DNA of 64,000 nucleotides from Marinobacter halotolerans (GCF_008795985.1 NZ_VMHP01000001.1:1240001-1304000), one strand, 5' to 3'. Positions 34,864 through 45,845 are shown, counted from the first letter of the stretch. Notes: a model not told the origin generated them from the sequence alone. Translations and numbers: made by a program.

Positions 34864-36506
34864 AAGCCAACCGCAGTCACGCCGTTTCTGCCTGCCCGTT
34901 TACGTTCATAGAGCGCCCGATCAGCCGCCTCGATGGCTTCCTCAGGATGGTCATAATCGGGCAGCGCTGCCATACCGACACTCAAGGTCACCGAAAACTC
35001 GCCAGCGCCGCCTTCGAACACGATCCGTGAAAAGTCTTCACAAACAGCCTGCAGCACCTCTTGTCCCCGTTCCAGAGTGCACTCGGGCAACACCACCAGA
35101 AACTCCTCCCCGCCGTAACGACCGATGACATCTGTCTTTCGCAGTCGATGCCGTAGAAGGTTGGCCAGTCCCTTGATGACAAGGTCCCCAGAGCGGTGGC
35201 CCTGAGTGTCGTTGACCTTCTTGAAATGGTCCAGATCCATCATCGCGACAACAGAATCATGATGCATGCGACGGCAGCGGGCGTGTTCTTTGGCAACCTC
35301 GGCTTTCACCAGAGAATGCTTGAGCAGGCCGGTCAGGCTGTCCCTGGAAACCAGCTTGTCCAGTTGTTTGGCTCTATAGCAGCGAATGCGGGCAGTTCGC
35401 AGAAGAAACGAGTCGGAAACCGGCTTGGTCAGAAAATCATCACCGCCCTTGGACAGTGCTTCTAGCTGCAGCTCCCGGTCGCTTTCCGCGGACAGATAGA
35501 CGATCGGCAGGCTTAGAAACTCTGGCTCGAATCTCATCATACGCGCCAGCGCCGTGCCGGAAATGCCGCCCATCTGAACATCCATCAGCACGATGTCAGG
35601 GCGGAATTCTGAAAGTTTCGGCAACAGGACGGATGGGTCACCGGTGACGCCTTCTGCCTCCATACCGCCGTTGGAAAGCACCAGTTGATAATGCTCTCTG
35701 AGTTCCGGGTCATCATCGACGATAAGAACCCGGCCACTGGCCGCGTCCGCGTGATCGGTAAGCAGACGTTCCAGGTGATCTGCCAGCAGAGGCAGATTCA
35801 GCGGGTCGGAGAAAAAAGCTTCGGCGCCCTCCCGTGCAAGGGCATACCGATGGGAATAGGAATCGGATACCCCAATGCAGATGACCGGCAGTTCTCTGAA
35901 TTCGGCAGGTAACCGGCTTGCCTCTGCCAGCATAACCTCATCGCGAACAACCACAACGGAAGGTCGGGTATCGGATGCCGGGTTCCACTCCACCAGGGAC
36001 TTTATCGCGGAGACCCGATAGCCGTATAGCGCCAGGCCCTCCGCCAACTGTTCCGCTTTCGAAGCATCCGGTTCTATCACCAGCACCGGCGCCTCATCCG
36101 GCTGCGCTGCATAGACGCTGGCTTCCGTTTCGGTATGCTGGCGGTCGCTGAGAGCCAGCATCTCCCGAAGGCTGACCAGGTGGCTGAAGAACTCCTCATT
36201 GATTTCTGATGACTTTAAAAAGCCATCCTCGCAGTCATCAACCTGCGGTTTGACCCACAACTCGAGCCGTCGGGCTTCTTCCCCCAGGGCAGAATAGCCG
36301 AATGTTCCGGCCGAACCGGCAAGTCGGTGAAGAATGCGATAAACCTGGTCAAGCTCCTGGCAATCTGCCTGGCCGGCAAGGAATGACCTGGCAATCGCAT
36401 CCAGTGCATCGAATTCCTTTAGTGCCTTATCCCTGAACCTTTGCCGCAGAACCTCCAGTTTCGCGCTGACATCGTTGCTACCCGCGTCGGCCATCAAGAT
36501 TTCCAC
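34860..36506 (-). CDS. Multidomain diguanylate cyclase: HPt - degenerate REC - REC - GGDEF
   Basis: A 548-residue soluble signalling protein. An HPt domain with phosphotransfer His60 (RILHRLAGSAGTFG) is followed by a receiver-like domain at about 140-250 lacking the usual acidic trio and Lys (LVIEPDASK, FFSDPLNL), then an intact receiver at about 260-375 (VDDDPE, DIVLMDVQMGG, DDFLTKP) and a GGDEF domain with active GRYGGEEF and an inhibitory I-site R-K-T-D five residues before it. It therefore makes c-di-GMP under phosphorelay control with product feedback. Start MEILMADAG at 36506 is plausible; the Met at residue 5 is an alternative. Confidence 0.9.
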   Translation of the reverse strand: MEILMADAGSNDVSAKLEVLRQRFRDKALKEFDALDAIARSFLAGQADCQELDQVYRILHRLAGSAGTFGYSALGEEARRLELWVKPQVDDCEDGFLKSSEINEEFFSHLVSLREMLALSDRQHTETEASVYAAQPDEAPVLVIEPDASKAEQLAEGLALYGYRVSAIKSLVEWNPASDTRPSVVVVRDEVMLAEASRLPAEFRELPVICIGVSDSYSHRYALAREGAEAFFSDPLNLPLLADHLERLLTDHADAASGRVLIVDDDPELREHYQLVLSNGGMEAEGVTGDPSVLLPKLSEFRPDIVLMDVQMGGISGTALARMMRFEPEFLSLPIVYLSAESDRELQLEALSKGGDDFLTKPVSDSFLLRTARIRCYRAKQLDKLVSRDSLTGLLKHSLVKAEVAKEHARCRRMHHDSVVAMMDLDHFKKVNDTQGHRSGDLVIKGLANLLRHRLRKTDVIGRYGGEEFLVVLPECTLERGQEVLQAVCEDFSRIVFEGGAGEFSVTLSVGMAALPDYDHPEEAIEAADRALYERKRAGRNGVTAVGL

Positions 36507-36593
36507 ACCTAATTTTACAAACTTTGGAATTACTTTCGGCTATTCTCCCATGAAAGCAAGTTTTTAATGTAACCGTCGAAAGGATAATAACGA

Positions 36594-38381
36594 TTGTTCA
36601 GACACTCACTGGGCATTGGTACCCGCCTTGCCATTATCATTGTCTGTTTCAGTCTGACGGCCATTATCGCCGTCGCCATGACAGCCTACCGGGCACTGAA
36701 CCAGGATTTCGGAGCCATCCTCGCCCAACAGCAGGCTTACGAGGCCCAACGCGTCTCGACCATGGTTAGCCAGCGGCTTCAGACCCGCCTTGCAATACTC
36801 GATGCCTTCAGCACCACATTGACCGATGGCAAAAACCGGCTCTCCACATCCCGGATTGAAGACTTCATTGGCCGGAAATCCGCTTTGCTCGAGCTTTTTT
36901 CCAACGGCCTGGTGGTACTCGATGAAAAAGCTACCGCCATTGCCGAGAGTGATTTCGTGGAGGGCCGTATCGGCACTAATTACGCCGACCGGGCACACTT
37001 CGCCAGGGCCCTGGAAACCCGGCAGCCGGTCATCAGCCGCCCGATCATCGGCCGCGCCACAGGGGTGCCAATACTCTCGTTCGTGGTTCCGATTGAGAGC
37101 GATGCCGATGATCTGCTTGGCTTTCTGTCAGGCAGTATCAACCTCAACGAAACAAACCTGATTCCCTCTGATGCCCTCAAACTGAGCCAGCGGCAGCAGG
37201 CGCACCTGCTAGTGGTCGATACCGACAACTTTCTCTACGTAGAATCGACAGATGAGGAGAGTGGCATCCGGTCATTACCCTCACCGGGAGAAAATCCGCT
37301 CATCGACGCAGCCCTGTCCGGTATGGGTCTGGGGGAGGTGACCGGACCGGACGGCAACCAGCTAATCTACGCCACCAGCCACCTGGAACGCCTGGGCTGG
37401 CTGTTTATCCGGGCCGTTCCCGAAGACCAGGCGAATGCGCCGGCAACGAAATCCTTCCGTCAGTTTTTTAAGATCAGCCTGATCATTATTCTGGTCATTC
37501 TTCCTCTCGGCTTTATGGTTACCCGTTCTGCCATGAAGCCCCTGGACCAGATGACGCAGCGGATTCGAAACATGTCGTCCTCGGGCGCTTCATCTTCCAG
37601 ACTGGCGGTGGCCGGTCCCCCTGAGGTGCGAAATCTTGCTCTGGCATTCAATCAGTTACAGGACGAACGGGATGCAACAAGCCAGATGCAGGAGGATTTC
37701 CTGTCCAATGTCAGCCATGAACTGCGCACACCCCTGACATCCATGAACGGCGCGCTTCGGCTGATTGTCTCCGGGGTGGTGGGCAAGCTTCCGGCCAAAG
37801 CGGAAGAAATGAGCAAGCTGGCTCTTCGCAATAGCGAACGACTGCAGTTGCTGATCTCGGACCTGCTGGACTTTAACAAGCTGGCTGCCGGCGAAATGCA
37901 GGCAACGATGGCCACCCAACCACTGGCCCCCATCGTGACACAGGCGATTGAGGACAATCAGGCGACCGCTCGGGAGCACCGGATTGCCCTGATCGGCCAG
38001 TGTGACAGAGAGCTGATGATTCACACCGACGCCCATCGGCTGCGACAGATTCTGGACAATTTCATCAGCAACGCCATCAAGTTCTCTCCTGACCATGGTG
38101 AGGTGCGGGTCGAAGCTCAATCAGCGCCGGATGGCATGGTTCGCCTGACGGTAAGTGACCACGGCAGCGGCTTTCCGGAACAGTTCAGAGAGCGTCTGTT
38201 CAGGCGCTTCGCCCAAGCTGAAGCTGGTACCAAAAAGGCTTCAAAGGGCACCGGGCTGGGCCTGGCAATCTGTCGTGAGTTGACGCTCATGCTCGGTGGA
38301 CGTATCGGCGCGTACAACGATCGGGGTGCGCATTTCTGGGTCGAGTTGCCCACCACCGGTGCGAGGGAGTCCGCTTCATGA
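36594..38381 (+). CDS. Membrane sensor histidine kinase with dCache-like periplasmic domain
   Basis: A 595-residue kinase: first helix 8-32, a periplasmic double-Cache-like domain (about 35-285), second helix about 295-312, a HAMP-like linker (MKPLDQMTQRIRNM), HisKA with His in NVSHELRTPLTSMNG and HATPase (DNFISNAIKFSPDHG, SDHGSGFP, GTGLGLAICREL). The start is a TTG with AGGA 9 nt upstream; no ATG gives the first helix. It faces the cyclase operon across an 87-bp gap and overlaps the next kinase gene by ATGA. It resembles the next kinase in the HisKA region, so the pair may be related. Confidence 0.9.
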   Translation: MFRHSLGIGTRLAIIIVCFSLTAIIAVAMTAYRALNQDFGAILAQQQAYEAQRVSTMVSQRLQTRLAILDAFSTTLTDGKNRLSTSRIEDFIGRKSALLELFSNGLVVLDEKATAIAESDFVEGRIGTNYADRAHFARALETRQPVISRPIIGRATGVPILSFVVPIESDADDLLGFLSGSINLNETNLIPSDALKLSQRQQAHLLVVDTDNFLYVESTDEESGIRSLPSPGENPLIDAALSGMGLGEVTGPDGNQLIYATSHLERLGWLFIRAVPEDQANAPATKSFRQFFKISLIIILVILPLGFMVTRSAMKPLDQMTQRIRNMSSSGASSSRLAVAGPPEVRNLALAFNQLQDERDATSQMQEDFLSNVSHELRTPLTSMNGALRLIVSGVVGKLPAKAEEMSKLALRNSERLQLLISDLLDFNKLAAGEMQATMATQPLAPIVTQAIEDNQATAREHRIALIGQCDRELMIHTDAHRLRQILDNFISNAIKFSPDHGEVRVEAQSAPDGMVRLTVSDHGSGFPEQFRERLFRRFAQAEAGTKKASKGTGLGLAICRELTLMLGGRIGAYNDRGAHFWVELPTTGARESAS

Positions 38382-41227
38382 AAGCGCCCGGAATGCCAAC
38401 CAACGAAGCTCTCAGGCAGGCAGCTCTGGATCGTTCCGGCCTGCTCGACACAGGGGCTGAAGAACGCTTTGACCGCTTCACGCGTATGGTTCGCTTCGCC
38501 TTTAACGCGCCAATTGCCCTGGTCAGCCTGGTCGACAGAGATCGACAATGGTTTAAATCTGCAGACGGGTTGTCCGTTTCAGAAACACCGAGAGACATCT
38601 CGTTCTGCGGCTACGCCATTCACTATCCGGACATGTTCGTGATCGAGGATACCCTTGAGGATGACCGTTTCAGGGATAATCCGCTGGTCACCTCCGCCCC
38701 GCTTATCCGTTTCTATGCCGGCGCACCTCTGCGCGACAGAGAGGGTTTCCCGCTGGGCACCCTGTGCATTATCGATCAACAGCCACGAACCTTTGACCAG
38801 CAGAACCGTTTGTTGCTGCGGGAATTCGCGGACTGCGTTGAGCAGGAGATCAAGCACCACGCAGCATCAAAGTTTTACGCGGCACTGCGCAAAAGCGAAG
38901 GTCGTACTCGGGCCATAATTGAAGGAACAAGAGTCGGCACCTGGGAATGGAACGTGCAGACTGATGAGACCGTTTTCAATCAGCGCTGGGCCGAGATCTG
39001 CGGTTACCGGCTGGAAGAGCTCGAGCCCGTCAGTATTCAGACCTGGCTCAGCCTGGCCCACCCAGACGATCTCGCAGAGTCCGAGAGGCTGCTTCAGGAA
39101 CATTTTAAGGGCCATTTACCCGAGTATGATTTCCGTTGCCGGATGAGGCACAAATCCGGCCACTGGATCTGGGTCCATGACCGTGGCCAGGTTCTGGAAT
39201 GGACGGACGCCGGCGAGCCGCTGATGATGTTCGGTACGCACGCTGACGTCACCGAAGAAATGCAAAATCTTGAGCGTATCCAGCAGCAAAACAGGGCTCT
39301 GAGCATCCTTAATGAGCTCGCTCTGGGGTCCGAAGCCGACGATGACGCCCGCATCCAGAGGGCGCTCAGCCTGGCAACGGATTATCTGGATCTGCCAATC
39401 GGTATCGTCAGTGAAATCAACAGTCGCGTCTATTCCGTTCGCTGGTTTGCAGCGCCGGAAGGCTCCGGACTTGAATCAGGCGCCAGTTTTGCCCTGGAAG
39501 ATACCTACTGTTCGATGCTGTTTGAGAAAAATGAAAGCCTGGCCATCTCGCATATGGCCAAATCCGATTATCGACACAAGAAATGCTACAACGTCTTCGG
39601 TCTCGAGAGTTATCTGGCTGCCCCGATTTACGTGCGCGACCGGCTCTTTGGAACGCTGAATTTTTCGTCCCCGGAACCCCGCCAGAACGTGTTTTCAGAC
39701 ACAGAAGTCACCTTCGTGACGTTATTGGCCCGTTGGGTGGCCAGTGTACTGGAGCGTACAATCAGTGTTCAGATGCTGACCAAGCTTGTGGATCAGACAC
39801 CCGGCGCACTTTACCAGTACCGGCTCTGGCCGGACGGAAGCGCGGCCTTTCCATTTGCCAGTCCGCACATCCGGGATATCTACGGACTTGAGAACCTGGA
39901 GCTGAAGGACGATGCGTCGAAAGTGTTCGACCGGATTCACCCTTCCGACCTGGGGCCGGTGACAGAGAGTATTGATCGATCTGCGGAATCACTCACCGTC
40001 TGGCAGCATCAGTATCGGGTCAAGACGGATCAGACCGACTCCGCCTGGCGATGGGTTGAGGGCAAGGCTTCCCCGGAACGGATGCCGGACGACAGCGTCG
40101 TTTGGCACGGCTATATCGCAGACATCGACGAGAAAAAACGCACGGAACTGGCACTTTACGAGAGTGAGGCCCAGTTGCGCAGGCTTTACGAACTCTCGCC
40201 TATTGGTATTGCACTCAATGACTTCCTGTCCGGGGAGTTTCTGGATGTGAACGAAGCCCTACTGGAACCCACTGGCTACAGCCGTGCGCAGCTCATGGCC
40301 AAGGATTTCCGGGACCTTTTGCTGGGCGACGCAGAAGAAAACAGATGGGACATCATCACCAGCCTGAAAGAAAACGGCCGCTTCGGCCCTCTGGAGATAT
40401 CCGTTCAGAAATCGGATCACTCCCACTACCCCGCCCTGATCCGCGGTATCCGGATCAAGGACTCCAAAGGTCGCCCCCTGGTCTGGACCCTGATTGAAGA
40501 TATATCAGAACGCAAGAAAGTCGATCGGATGAAAAGCGAGTTCATTTCCACCGTCAGCCATGAACTGCGCACCCCTCTAACCTCCATCACCGGGTCGCTC
40601 GGGTTGATCGCAGGTGGTTCACTGGGAGCGCTCCCCGAGCAGGTTGAGCGTATGATCGCCATCGCCTACCGCAACAGCGAACAACTGAAGCAGCTGGTGG
40701 ACGATTTGCTGGACATGGAAAAGCTCGTGTCCGGCAAAATGACCCTGAATATGGCACCAGAGTCGATCCCGCCCATTATTCGGGACTCTATCGAACGGCT
40801 GAGGACCTATGCTGTCGATTGCGGCGTTAGTGTCGTATTACTCGAGGATTCGGGCCTTCCCGAAATCACGACCGACAAGTCCCGCCTCAACCAGGCATTT
40901 TCCAACCTGTTGTCCAACGCCATCAAGTTCTCACCGTTGCAAGGTAAGGTCACCGTAACCCTGGAACAGAAAGAAAACCATTTCGAAATCCGTGTCACCG
41001 ATCAAGGGCCCGGTGTGCCGGAAAGCTTCCGGTCTCGTATTTTTCAGAAGTTCGCTCAGGCCGACAGTTCTGCCACCAGAAGCATAGGAGGGACCGGCCT
41101 GGGACTGGCCATCACGCGGGAGATCATGACCCAGATGGGCGGCGAAGTCGGATTCGAGTCCGAGGAAGGCAGGGGGGCTAACTTCTGGCTGAAATTGCCG
41201 ATCACACAAAAAAACCCGGAGGCCTGA
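38378..41227 (+). CDS. Cytoplasmic multi-sensor histidine kinase (GAF-PAS-GAF-PAS-PAS-HisKA-HATPase)
   Basis: A 949-residue soluble kinase without membrane helices. An N-terminal GAF domain (RMVRFAFNAPIALVSLVDRDRQWFKS) comes first, a PAS/PAC (TRVGTWEWNVQTDETVFNQRWAEICGY), a second GAF near 310-460, two more PAS units (GALYQYRLWPDGSAAFPFAS; LYELSPIGIALND), then HisKA (STVSHELRTPLTSITG) and HATPase (SNLLSNAIKFSPLQG, GTGLGLAITREIM). It overlaps the upstream kinase by ATGA. Many sensory inputs and no output domain suggest it donates phosphate to the receivers on the opposite strand. Its TGA lies in the loop of a hairpin. Confidence 0.9.
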   Translation: MKAPGMPTNEALRQAALDRSGLLDTGAEERFDRFTRMVRFAFNAPIALVSLVDRDRQWFKSADGLSVSETPRDISFCGYAIHYPDMFVIEDTLEDDRFRDNPLVTSAPLIRFYAGAPLRDREGFPLGTLCIIDQQPRTFDQQNRLLLREFADCVEQEIKHHAASKFYAALRKSEGRTRAIIEGTRVGTWEWNVQTDETVFNQRWAEICGYRLEELEPVSIQTWLSLAHPDDLAESERLLQEHFKGHLPEYDFRCRMRHKSGHWIWVHDRGQVLEWTDAGEPLMMFGTHADVTEEMQNLERIQQQNRALSILNELALGSEADDDARIQRALSLATDYLDLPIGIVSEINSRVYSVRWFAAPEGSGLESGASFALEDTYCSMLFEKNESLAISHMAKSDYRHKKCYNVFGLESYLAAPIYVRDRLFGTLNFSSPEPRQNVFSDTEVTFVTLLARWVASVLERTISVQMLTKLVDQTPGALYQYRLWPDGSAAFPFASPHIRDIYGLENLELKDDASKVFDRIHPSDLGPVTESIDRSAESLTVWQHQYRVKTDQTDSAWRWVEGKASPERMPDDSVVWHGYIADIDEKKRTELALYESEAQLRRLYELSPIGIALNDFLSGEFLDVNEALLEPTGYSRAQLMAKDFRDLLLGDAEENRWDIITSLKENGRFGPLEISVQKSDHSHYPALIRGIRIKDSKGRPLVWTLIEDISERKKVDRMKSEFISTVSHELRTPLTSITGSLGLIAGGSLGALPEQVERMIAIAYRNSEQLKQLVDDLLDMEKLVSGKMTLNMAPESIPPIIRDSIERLRTYAVDCGVSVVLLEDSGLPEITTDKSRLNQAFSNLLSNAIKFSPLQGKVTVTLEQKENHFEIRVTDQGPGVPESFRSRIFQKFAQADSSATRSIGGTGLGLAITREIMTQMGGEVGFESEEGRGANFWLKLPITQKNPEA

Positions 41228-41238
41228 GGCCTCCGGGT
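41208..41238 (-). terminator. Intrinsic terminator of acnA, embedded in the 3' end of the kinase gene
   Basis: An 11-bp perfect stem, ACCCGGAGGCC (41214-41224) with GGCCTCCGGGT (41228-41238), has the kinase TGA stop as its 3-nt loop. Reading leftward, the stem is followed by seven T (41214-41208), so it is an ideal terminator for the convergent acnA, whose stop is at 41271. On the plus strand no T-run follows. Confidence 0.85.
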
Positions 41239-41270
41239 CTGTCGCGATCCTGAGTCCTGCTCAGATTAAA

Positions 41271-44030
41271 TCACGCCGACTTCAGCATTTCCCGCACCAC
41301 ATAGTGCAGGATACCGCCGTGCTTGAAGTAGACCGCCTCGTTGGCCGTATCAATGCGTGATTTCAGGTCACAGGTTTCGGTTGAACCGTCCTTGTATTTC
41401 ACCGTCATGGTCAGGGTCTGGCCCGGTTTAATCTCGCCAGACAGGCCTTCGATGCTGATGGTCTCCTCGCCGGTCAGCTTCAGGCTTTTGCGGTCCGTGC
41501 CTTCCGGGAACTGCAGGGGCATCACGCCCATACCGATAAGGTTGGAGCGGTGGATGCGCTCGTAGCTCTCGGCAACGACCGCACGCACGCCCAGCAGGCG
41601 GGTGCCCTTGGCTGCCCAGTCTCGGCTGGAGCCGGTGCCATATTCCTTGCCGGCGATCACCACCAGCGGCGTGTCCTTTTTCTGGTATTCCATGGCCGCA
41701 TCGTAGATGGGCATCTGCTCACCGGTGGGCACGAATTTGGTGAAACCGCCTTCAACGCCATCCAGCATTTCGTTCTTGATACGAACGTTGGCAAAGGTGC
41801 CCCGCATCATCACTTCATGGTTACCACGGCGAGACCCGTAGGAGTTGAAATCCTTCGGCTGCACGCCGTGCTCCTGCAGATATTTACCCGCAGGGGAATC
41901 CGGCTTGAAGGACCCGGCCGGGGAAATGTGATCAGTCGTGACGGAATCACCCAGCAGCGCCAGGATGTTGGCGTCCTTGATGTCCTCAATGGCGTCCGGC
42001 TCTTCTTTCAGGCCCTGGAAGAAAGGTGGGTGCTGAATGTAGGTGGACTTGTCGGACCACTCGTAGACTTTGCTTTCCGGCACCTTGATGGCCTTCCAGG
42101 TGGCATCGCCGTCGAAGACCTCGGCATACTCCTTGTGGAACATGTCGGTTTTGACCTTTTCCACCGCCTCGGCGATTTCCTGCTGGCTCGGCCACAGGTC
42201 CTTCAGGTAAACGGGGTTGCCCTCTTTATCGGTACCCAGCGGGTCTTTCGACAGATCCAGCCGCACATTACCGGCCAGTGCAAACGCCACTACCAGGGGC
42301 GGCGACGCCAGCCAGTTGGTTTTCACCTGAGGATGTACCCGGCCCTCGAAGTTCCTGTTACCGGACAGCACCGAGGCCACGGTCAGGTTGCCATCGTTAA
42401 TGGCCTTTTCCACTTCGTCCGGCAGAGGGCCGGAGTTACCGATGCAGGTGGTGCAGCCGTAGCCCACCAGGTTGAACCCGAGCTTATCCAGAGGCTCCTG
42501 GAAGCCGCCAACCCGAAGATAATCCGTGACCACTTTGGAGCCGGGCGCCAGTGAAGTCTTGACCCATGGTTTGGTATCCAGGCCTTTCTCGACGGCTTTC
42601 TGGGCAATCAGTCCTGCTGCCATCATCACGCTCGGGTTGGAGGTGTTGGTGCAGGAGGTAATCGCCGCAATCACCACAGCGCCGGGGTCGAGACGGGTTT
42701 TCTCGCCGTTCATATGGAGCGGCTGGCTGGCTGCGTGCTCGTAGCTTTTCTCAATGCCCACAGCCGTTTGTCCACCTTCCGACTCAAGCTTGTCAGCGGT
42801 GGTCTCGGCGGGGCCTTCTGCAGTCTCCATCAGCAGTTCGAACGAGCGCTTCATATCCCTCAGCGCCACCCGGTCCTGGGGACGTTTGGGGCCGGCAAGG
42901 CTGGCTTCCACGTCGCCCATATCCAACTCAAGGGTATCGGTGTAGACCGGTTCATGGCCCGGCTCACGCCACAATCCCTGGGCCTTGGCATAGGCTTCAA
43001 CCAGCTCCAGCTGTGCCTCGTCACGGCCGGTCAGTCGCATGTACTTGATGGTCTGGTCGTCCACCGGGAAAAAGCCACAAGTCGCACCGTACTCAGGGGA
43101 CATATTGGCAATGGTGGCGCGGTCGGCCACTGGCATGTCCTTCAGGCCATCGCCGTAGAATTCGACAAATTTGCCCACCACGCCTTTCTTGCGCAGCATT
43201 TCGGTAACGGTCAGCACCAGGTCTGTTGCTGTGATGCCCTCGCGGAGCTTGCCGGTAATCTTGAAGCCCACCACTTCGGGGATAAGCATGGATACGGGCT
43301 GGCCCAGCATCGCAGCCTCGGCCTCAATACCACCGACACCCCAGCCCAGAATACCCAGACCATTAATCATGGTGGTGTGGGAATCGGTGCCGACAAGGGT
43401 ATCCGGGTAGGCAATGGTCTTGCCCTCAATGTCTTTCTGCCAGACCGTCTTGCCCAGGTACTCCAGGTTAACCTGGTGACAGATGCCGGTGCCCGGTGGC
43501 ACTACGCGGAAATTATCAAAGGCCTGCTGGCCCCACCGCAGGAATTCATAGCGTTCCTCGTTGCGCTCCATCTCGATGGCAACGTTATCCTTGAAAGAGG
43601 AAGGATCGCCGAACTTGTCCACCATCACCGAGTGGTCAATCACCAGGTCCACCGGCGACAGCGGATTGATCATGGCCGGGTCCTTGCCCGCTGCCTGAAC
43701 CGCCGCGCGCATGGCAGCCAAGTCAACAACCCCAGGGACACCGGTGAAATCCTGCATCAATACTCGCGCCGGGCGGAACTGAACTTCGGTGTCGGAGTGG
43801 CGGTTTTTCATCCACTGAACCATGGCGTCGATGTGCTTGCGCTCGACGGTGGTGTCGTCCTCGTTGCGCAGCAGGTTTTCCATCAGGACTTTCAGTGAGA
43901 ACGGGAGCCGGTTCAGGTCGCCCAGCGTGTCCGCCGCCTTGGGCAGGCTGTAATAGTGGTAGGTCTTACCGCCTGCATCCAGGCTAGAGAGTGTGTTCAG
44001 ACTGTCTTTACTGAGATTGTCGCCAGACAT
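41271..44030 (-). CDS. acnA: Aconitate hydratase AcnA
   Basis: A 919-residue iron-sulfur enzyme of the AcnA/IRP branch interconverting citrate and isocitrate in the TCA cycle. [4Fe-4S] ligands are Cys460 ([10 protein letters not shown]), Cys526 and Cys529 ([13 protein letters not shown]); substrate blocks [22 protein letters not shown] and the C-terminal [13 protein letters not shown] are present. GGAGGCAAC precedes the ATG by a good distance. It stands alone between the kinase and chemoreceptor genes, with a clear terminator. Length slightly exceeds E. coli AcnA (891), through an Ala/Glu-rich insertion around 400-440. Confidence 0.96.
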   Translation of the reverse strand: MSGDNLSKDSLNTLSSLDAGGKTYHYYSLPKAADTLGDLNRLPFSLKVLMENLLRNEDDTTVERKHIDAMVQWMKNRHSDTEVQFRPARVLMQDFTGVPGVVDLAAMRAAVQAAGKDPAMINPLSPVDLVIDHSVMVDKFGDPSSFKDNVAIEMERNEERYEFLRWGQQAFDNFRVVPPGTGICHQVNLEYLGKTVWQKDIEGKTIAYPDTLVGTDSHTTMINGLGILGWGVGGIEAEAAMLGQPVSMLIPEVVGFKITGKLREGITATDLVLTVTEMLRKKGVVGKFVEFYGDGLKDMPVADRATIANMSPEYGATCGFFPVDDQTIKYMRLTGRDEAQLELVEAYAKAQGLWREPGHEPVYTDTLELDMGDVEASLAGPKRPQDRVALRDMKRSFELLMETAEGPAETTADKLESEGGQTAVGIEKSYEHAASQPLHMNGEKTRLDPGAVVIAAITSCTNTSNPSVMMAAGLIAQKAVEKGLDTKPWVKTSLAPGSKVVTDYLRVGGFQEPLDKLGFNLVGYGCTTCIGNSGPLPDEVEKAINDGNLTVASVLSGNRNFEGRVHPQVKTNWLASPPLVVAFALAGNVRLDLSKDPLGTDKEGNPVYLKDLWPSQQEIAEAVEKVKTDMFHKEYAEVFDGDATWKAIKVPESKVYEWSDKSTYIQHPPFFQGLKEEPDAIEDIKDANILALLGDSVTTDHISPAGSFKPDSPAGKYLQEHGVQPKDFNSYGSRRGNHEVMMRGTFANVRIKNEMLDGVEGGFTKFVPTGEQMPIYDAAMEYQKKDTPLVVIAGKEYGTGSSRDWAAKGTRLLGVRAVVAESYERIHRSNLIGMGVMPLQFPEGTDRKSLKLTGEETISIEGLSGEIKPGQTLTMTVKYKDGSTETCDLKSRIDTANEAVYFKHGGILHYVVREMLKSA

Positions 44031-44180
44031 GATGTTGCCTCCTTTTCGTCATTATCCGCCCATTACGGAAAGCCGGGAGGAGAGAATGTGATCGTCCGAA
44101 TCGGCTCTGGACCCGTAAAGACATTCAGGATGACGGTTTCAATCGGGTTTTTGAAGTCTTCCTTAACTATTGCACCGATT

Positions 44181-44202
44181 GGCCGGAGTTCAACCACCGG
44201 CC
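44181..44202. other. Hairpin downstream of the chemoreceptor gene, upstream of acnA
   Basis: GGCCGG (44181-44186) and CCGGCC (44197-44202) pair over a 10-nt loop, 38 nt past the chemoreceptor stop on its transcribed strand. No T-run follows. It could end chemoreceptor transcripts, but only the symmetry is seen. Otherwise the 44031-44239 gap, which must carry the acnA promoter, shows nothing I recognise. Confidence 0.3.
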
Positions 44203-44239
44203 GGAAATTGCAGGGCGTCTCTGTTGTGCGGCGCTTTCT

Positions 44240-45769
44240 TCAGTCGACCCGGTACTGGCTCACCAGGGCATCCACATCGGCAATCGCGCGCTCGATCTCT
44301 GCCGATATCTTCTCAACGCCACCGGCCTCACCGGCGACCTGGCTATTGCGGGTTGCCACCGAATGAATACTCTCGTTGATCTGCACGGAGGTTGCAGACT
44401 GCTGCTCACAGGCGGAGGCAATCTGTTGATTCATGTCAGTCACGGCGCCGATAGCGGCCTCAATTCGACTGATGGCGTCCGCCGCCTCGCCAATCGCACG
44501 GTTTGATTCACCGGACCGGCTCTGGCCCATCTCCATGGCTGCACGGGTAGCCTCAGACAGGTCCTGGAGCTCGCCTACGGTTGCCCGGATTTCATCCGTG
44601 AATTCCTGGGTGCGCCTCGAAAGTGAACGGACTTCGTCCGCGACCACCGCAAAACCCCTGCCGTGTTCGCCGGCACGGGCCGCCTCGATAGCTGCGTTCA
44701 GCGCCAGCAGGTTGGTCTGGTCGGAAATATCGTTGATCGAGCCGGTTACGCGGGCGATGGAGTCTACTTTCTCGGCAAGCTGGCTCACCATCCGGGAGCT
44801 GTCGCCCAGGGCCTGATTGGTCGCCTCGGTCATGGTGCGGGCGCTGTCCATGGCCTTGCTTCCGGCTGCCGCAGCACCGGCCGCATCCGACGATGCCTCT
44901 GATGCCAGTTGCGCGTTCTGCGCGACTTCCTGAACACTCGCCGCCATCTGGTTGCTGGCGCTGGCGACCTGGTCCGCCTGCTCCTGCTGCTCATCCACAT
45001 AGGTGCGGGTTTTCTTGCTGGCTTTGGCAAGATCATCGGCGTTGCGGCGCAATACACCGGAGAAATCGCGAAGCTGCCTGATCAGCGCGACCGACTGGTT
45101 CATCATCTCGTTGAAGGACAGGGCACTGACACTCTTGTCCTCCGTCGGTAGGCGCCCACGAAGGTCTTTCTCACTGTCAAACTCGCGGACGATCGAGATC
45201 ATCTGAATCGATTGTTGTCTTTCCGCACCCATTCTGCGGGCGAAAAACAACAGAATACCCGATTCGAATACCACAAAGGCGGCATGCAGGAACGCCGTAT
45301 CCCAGCCCAGTCCATGATTGAATATCACCACCGGCATGCTGCCAATCTGAACTTCCGCCATCTGAACGGCCGTCAGTATCAGGTGATGTGCCGCAATCAC
45401 AGCAGCCCCCACAATCACCGGCATCCAGTCCCGGTAGATAATTACCAGCGCCAGCGCCGCAAAGATGTGAAAGTGCATCTCAATGCGGCCCAGCTGCGCC
45501 TGTATCATAACCGCCGAAAACAGCATCAGGCAGGCAGCGAACACCACCGAACAGGCGCGGGTACCGCGGAACAGGAAATAGCCCGCCATTGCCACCGCGC
45601 TGACCAGCAGCGACCCGACGATTGCGAAGGTATAGGTACCGTAGCCCCAGGGGATCAGCAGCCCCACCACCGGAAGGTGGAGCAGGAGTATCGTCAACAT
45701 TTGCTGGTCCGTAGTCAAAACCTGCTCACGGGCGAACTGTTCACCACTGGAAATCTGGGTTGTTATCAT
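44240..45769 (-). CDS. Methyl-accepting chemotaxis protein with six-helix membrane sensor
   Basis: A 509-residue chemoreceptor. Residues about 25-200 form six hydrophobic helices in place of a periplasmic ligand-binding domain; a His-rich segment ([19 protein letters not shown], then [12 protein letters not shown]) lies in them, with no HAMP consensus. The signalling domain carries the hairpin tip [37 protein letters not shown], which contacts CheA/CheW. It sits alone; upstream 76 bp separate it from the ABC exporter gene. The signal sensed by this membrane type is unknown; haem, quinone or metal binding by the histidines is a guess. Confidence 0.88.
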   Translation of the reverse strand: MITTQISSGEQFAREQVLTTDQQMLTILLLHLPVVGLLIPWGYGTYTFAIVGSLLVSAVAMAGYFLFRGTRACSVVFAACLMLFSAVMIQAQLGRIEMHFHIFAALALVIIYRDWMPVIVGAAVIAAHHLILTAVQMAEVQIGSMPVVIFNHGLGWDTAFLHAAFVVFESGILLFFARRMGAERQQSIQMISIVREFDSEKDLRGRLPTEDKSVSALSFNEMMNQSVALIRQLRDFSGVLRRNADDLAKASKKTRTYVDEQQEQADQVASASNQMAASVQEVAQNAQLASEASSDAAGAAAAGSKAMDSARTMTEATNQALGDSSRMVSQLAEKVDSIARVTGSINDISDQTNLLALNAAIEAARAGEHGRGFAVVADEVRSLSRRTQEFTDEIRATVGELQDLSEATRAAMEMGQSRSGESNRAIGEAADAISRIEAAIGAVTDMNQQIASACEQQSATSVQINESIHSVATRNSQVAGEAGGVEKISAEIERAIADVDALVSQYRVD

Positions 45770-45845
45770 TTTTGGCTCTCTGAATACGGCTTTGATAGCA
45801 GTTTAACGGCGGAGTCGGCAATAAGTTGACAAGGAAAGACACACA

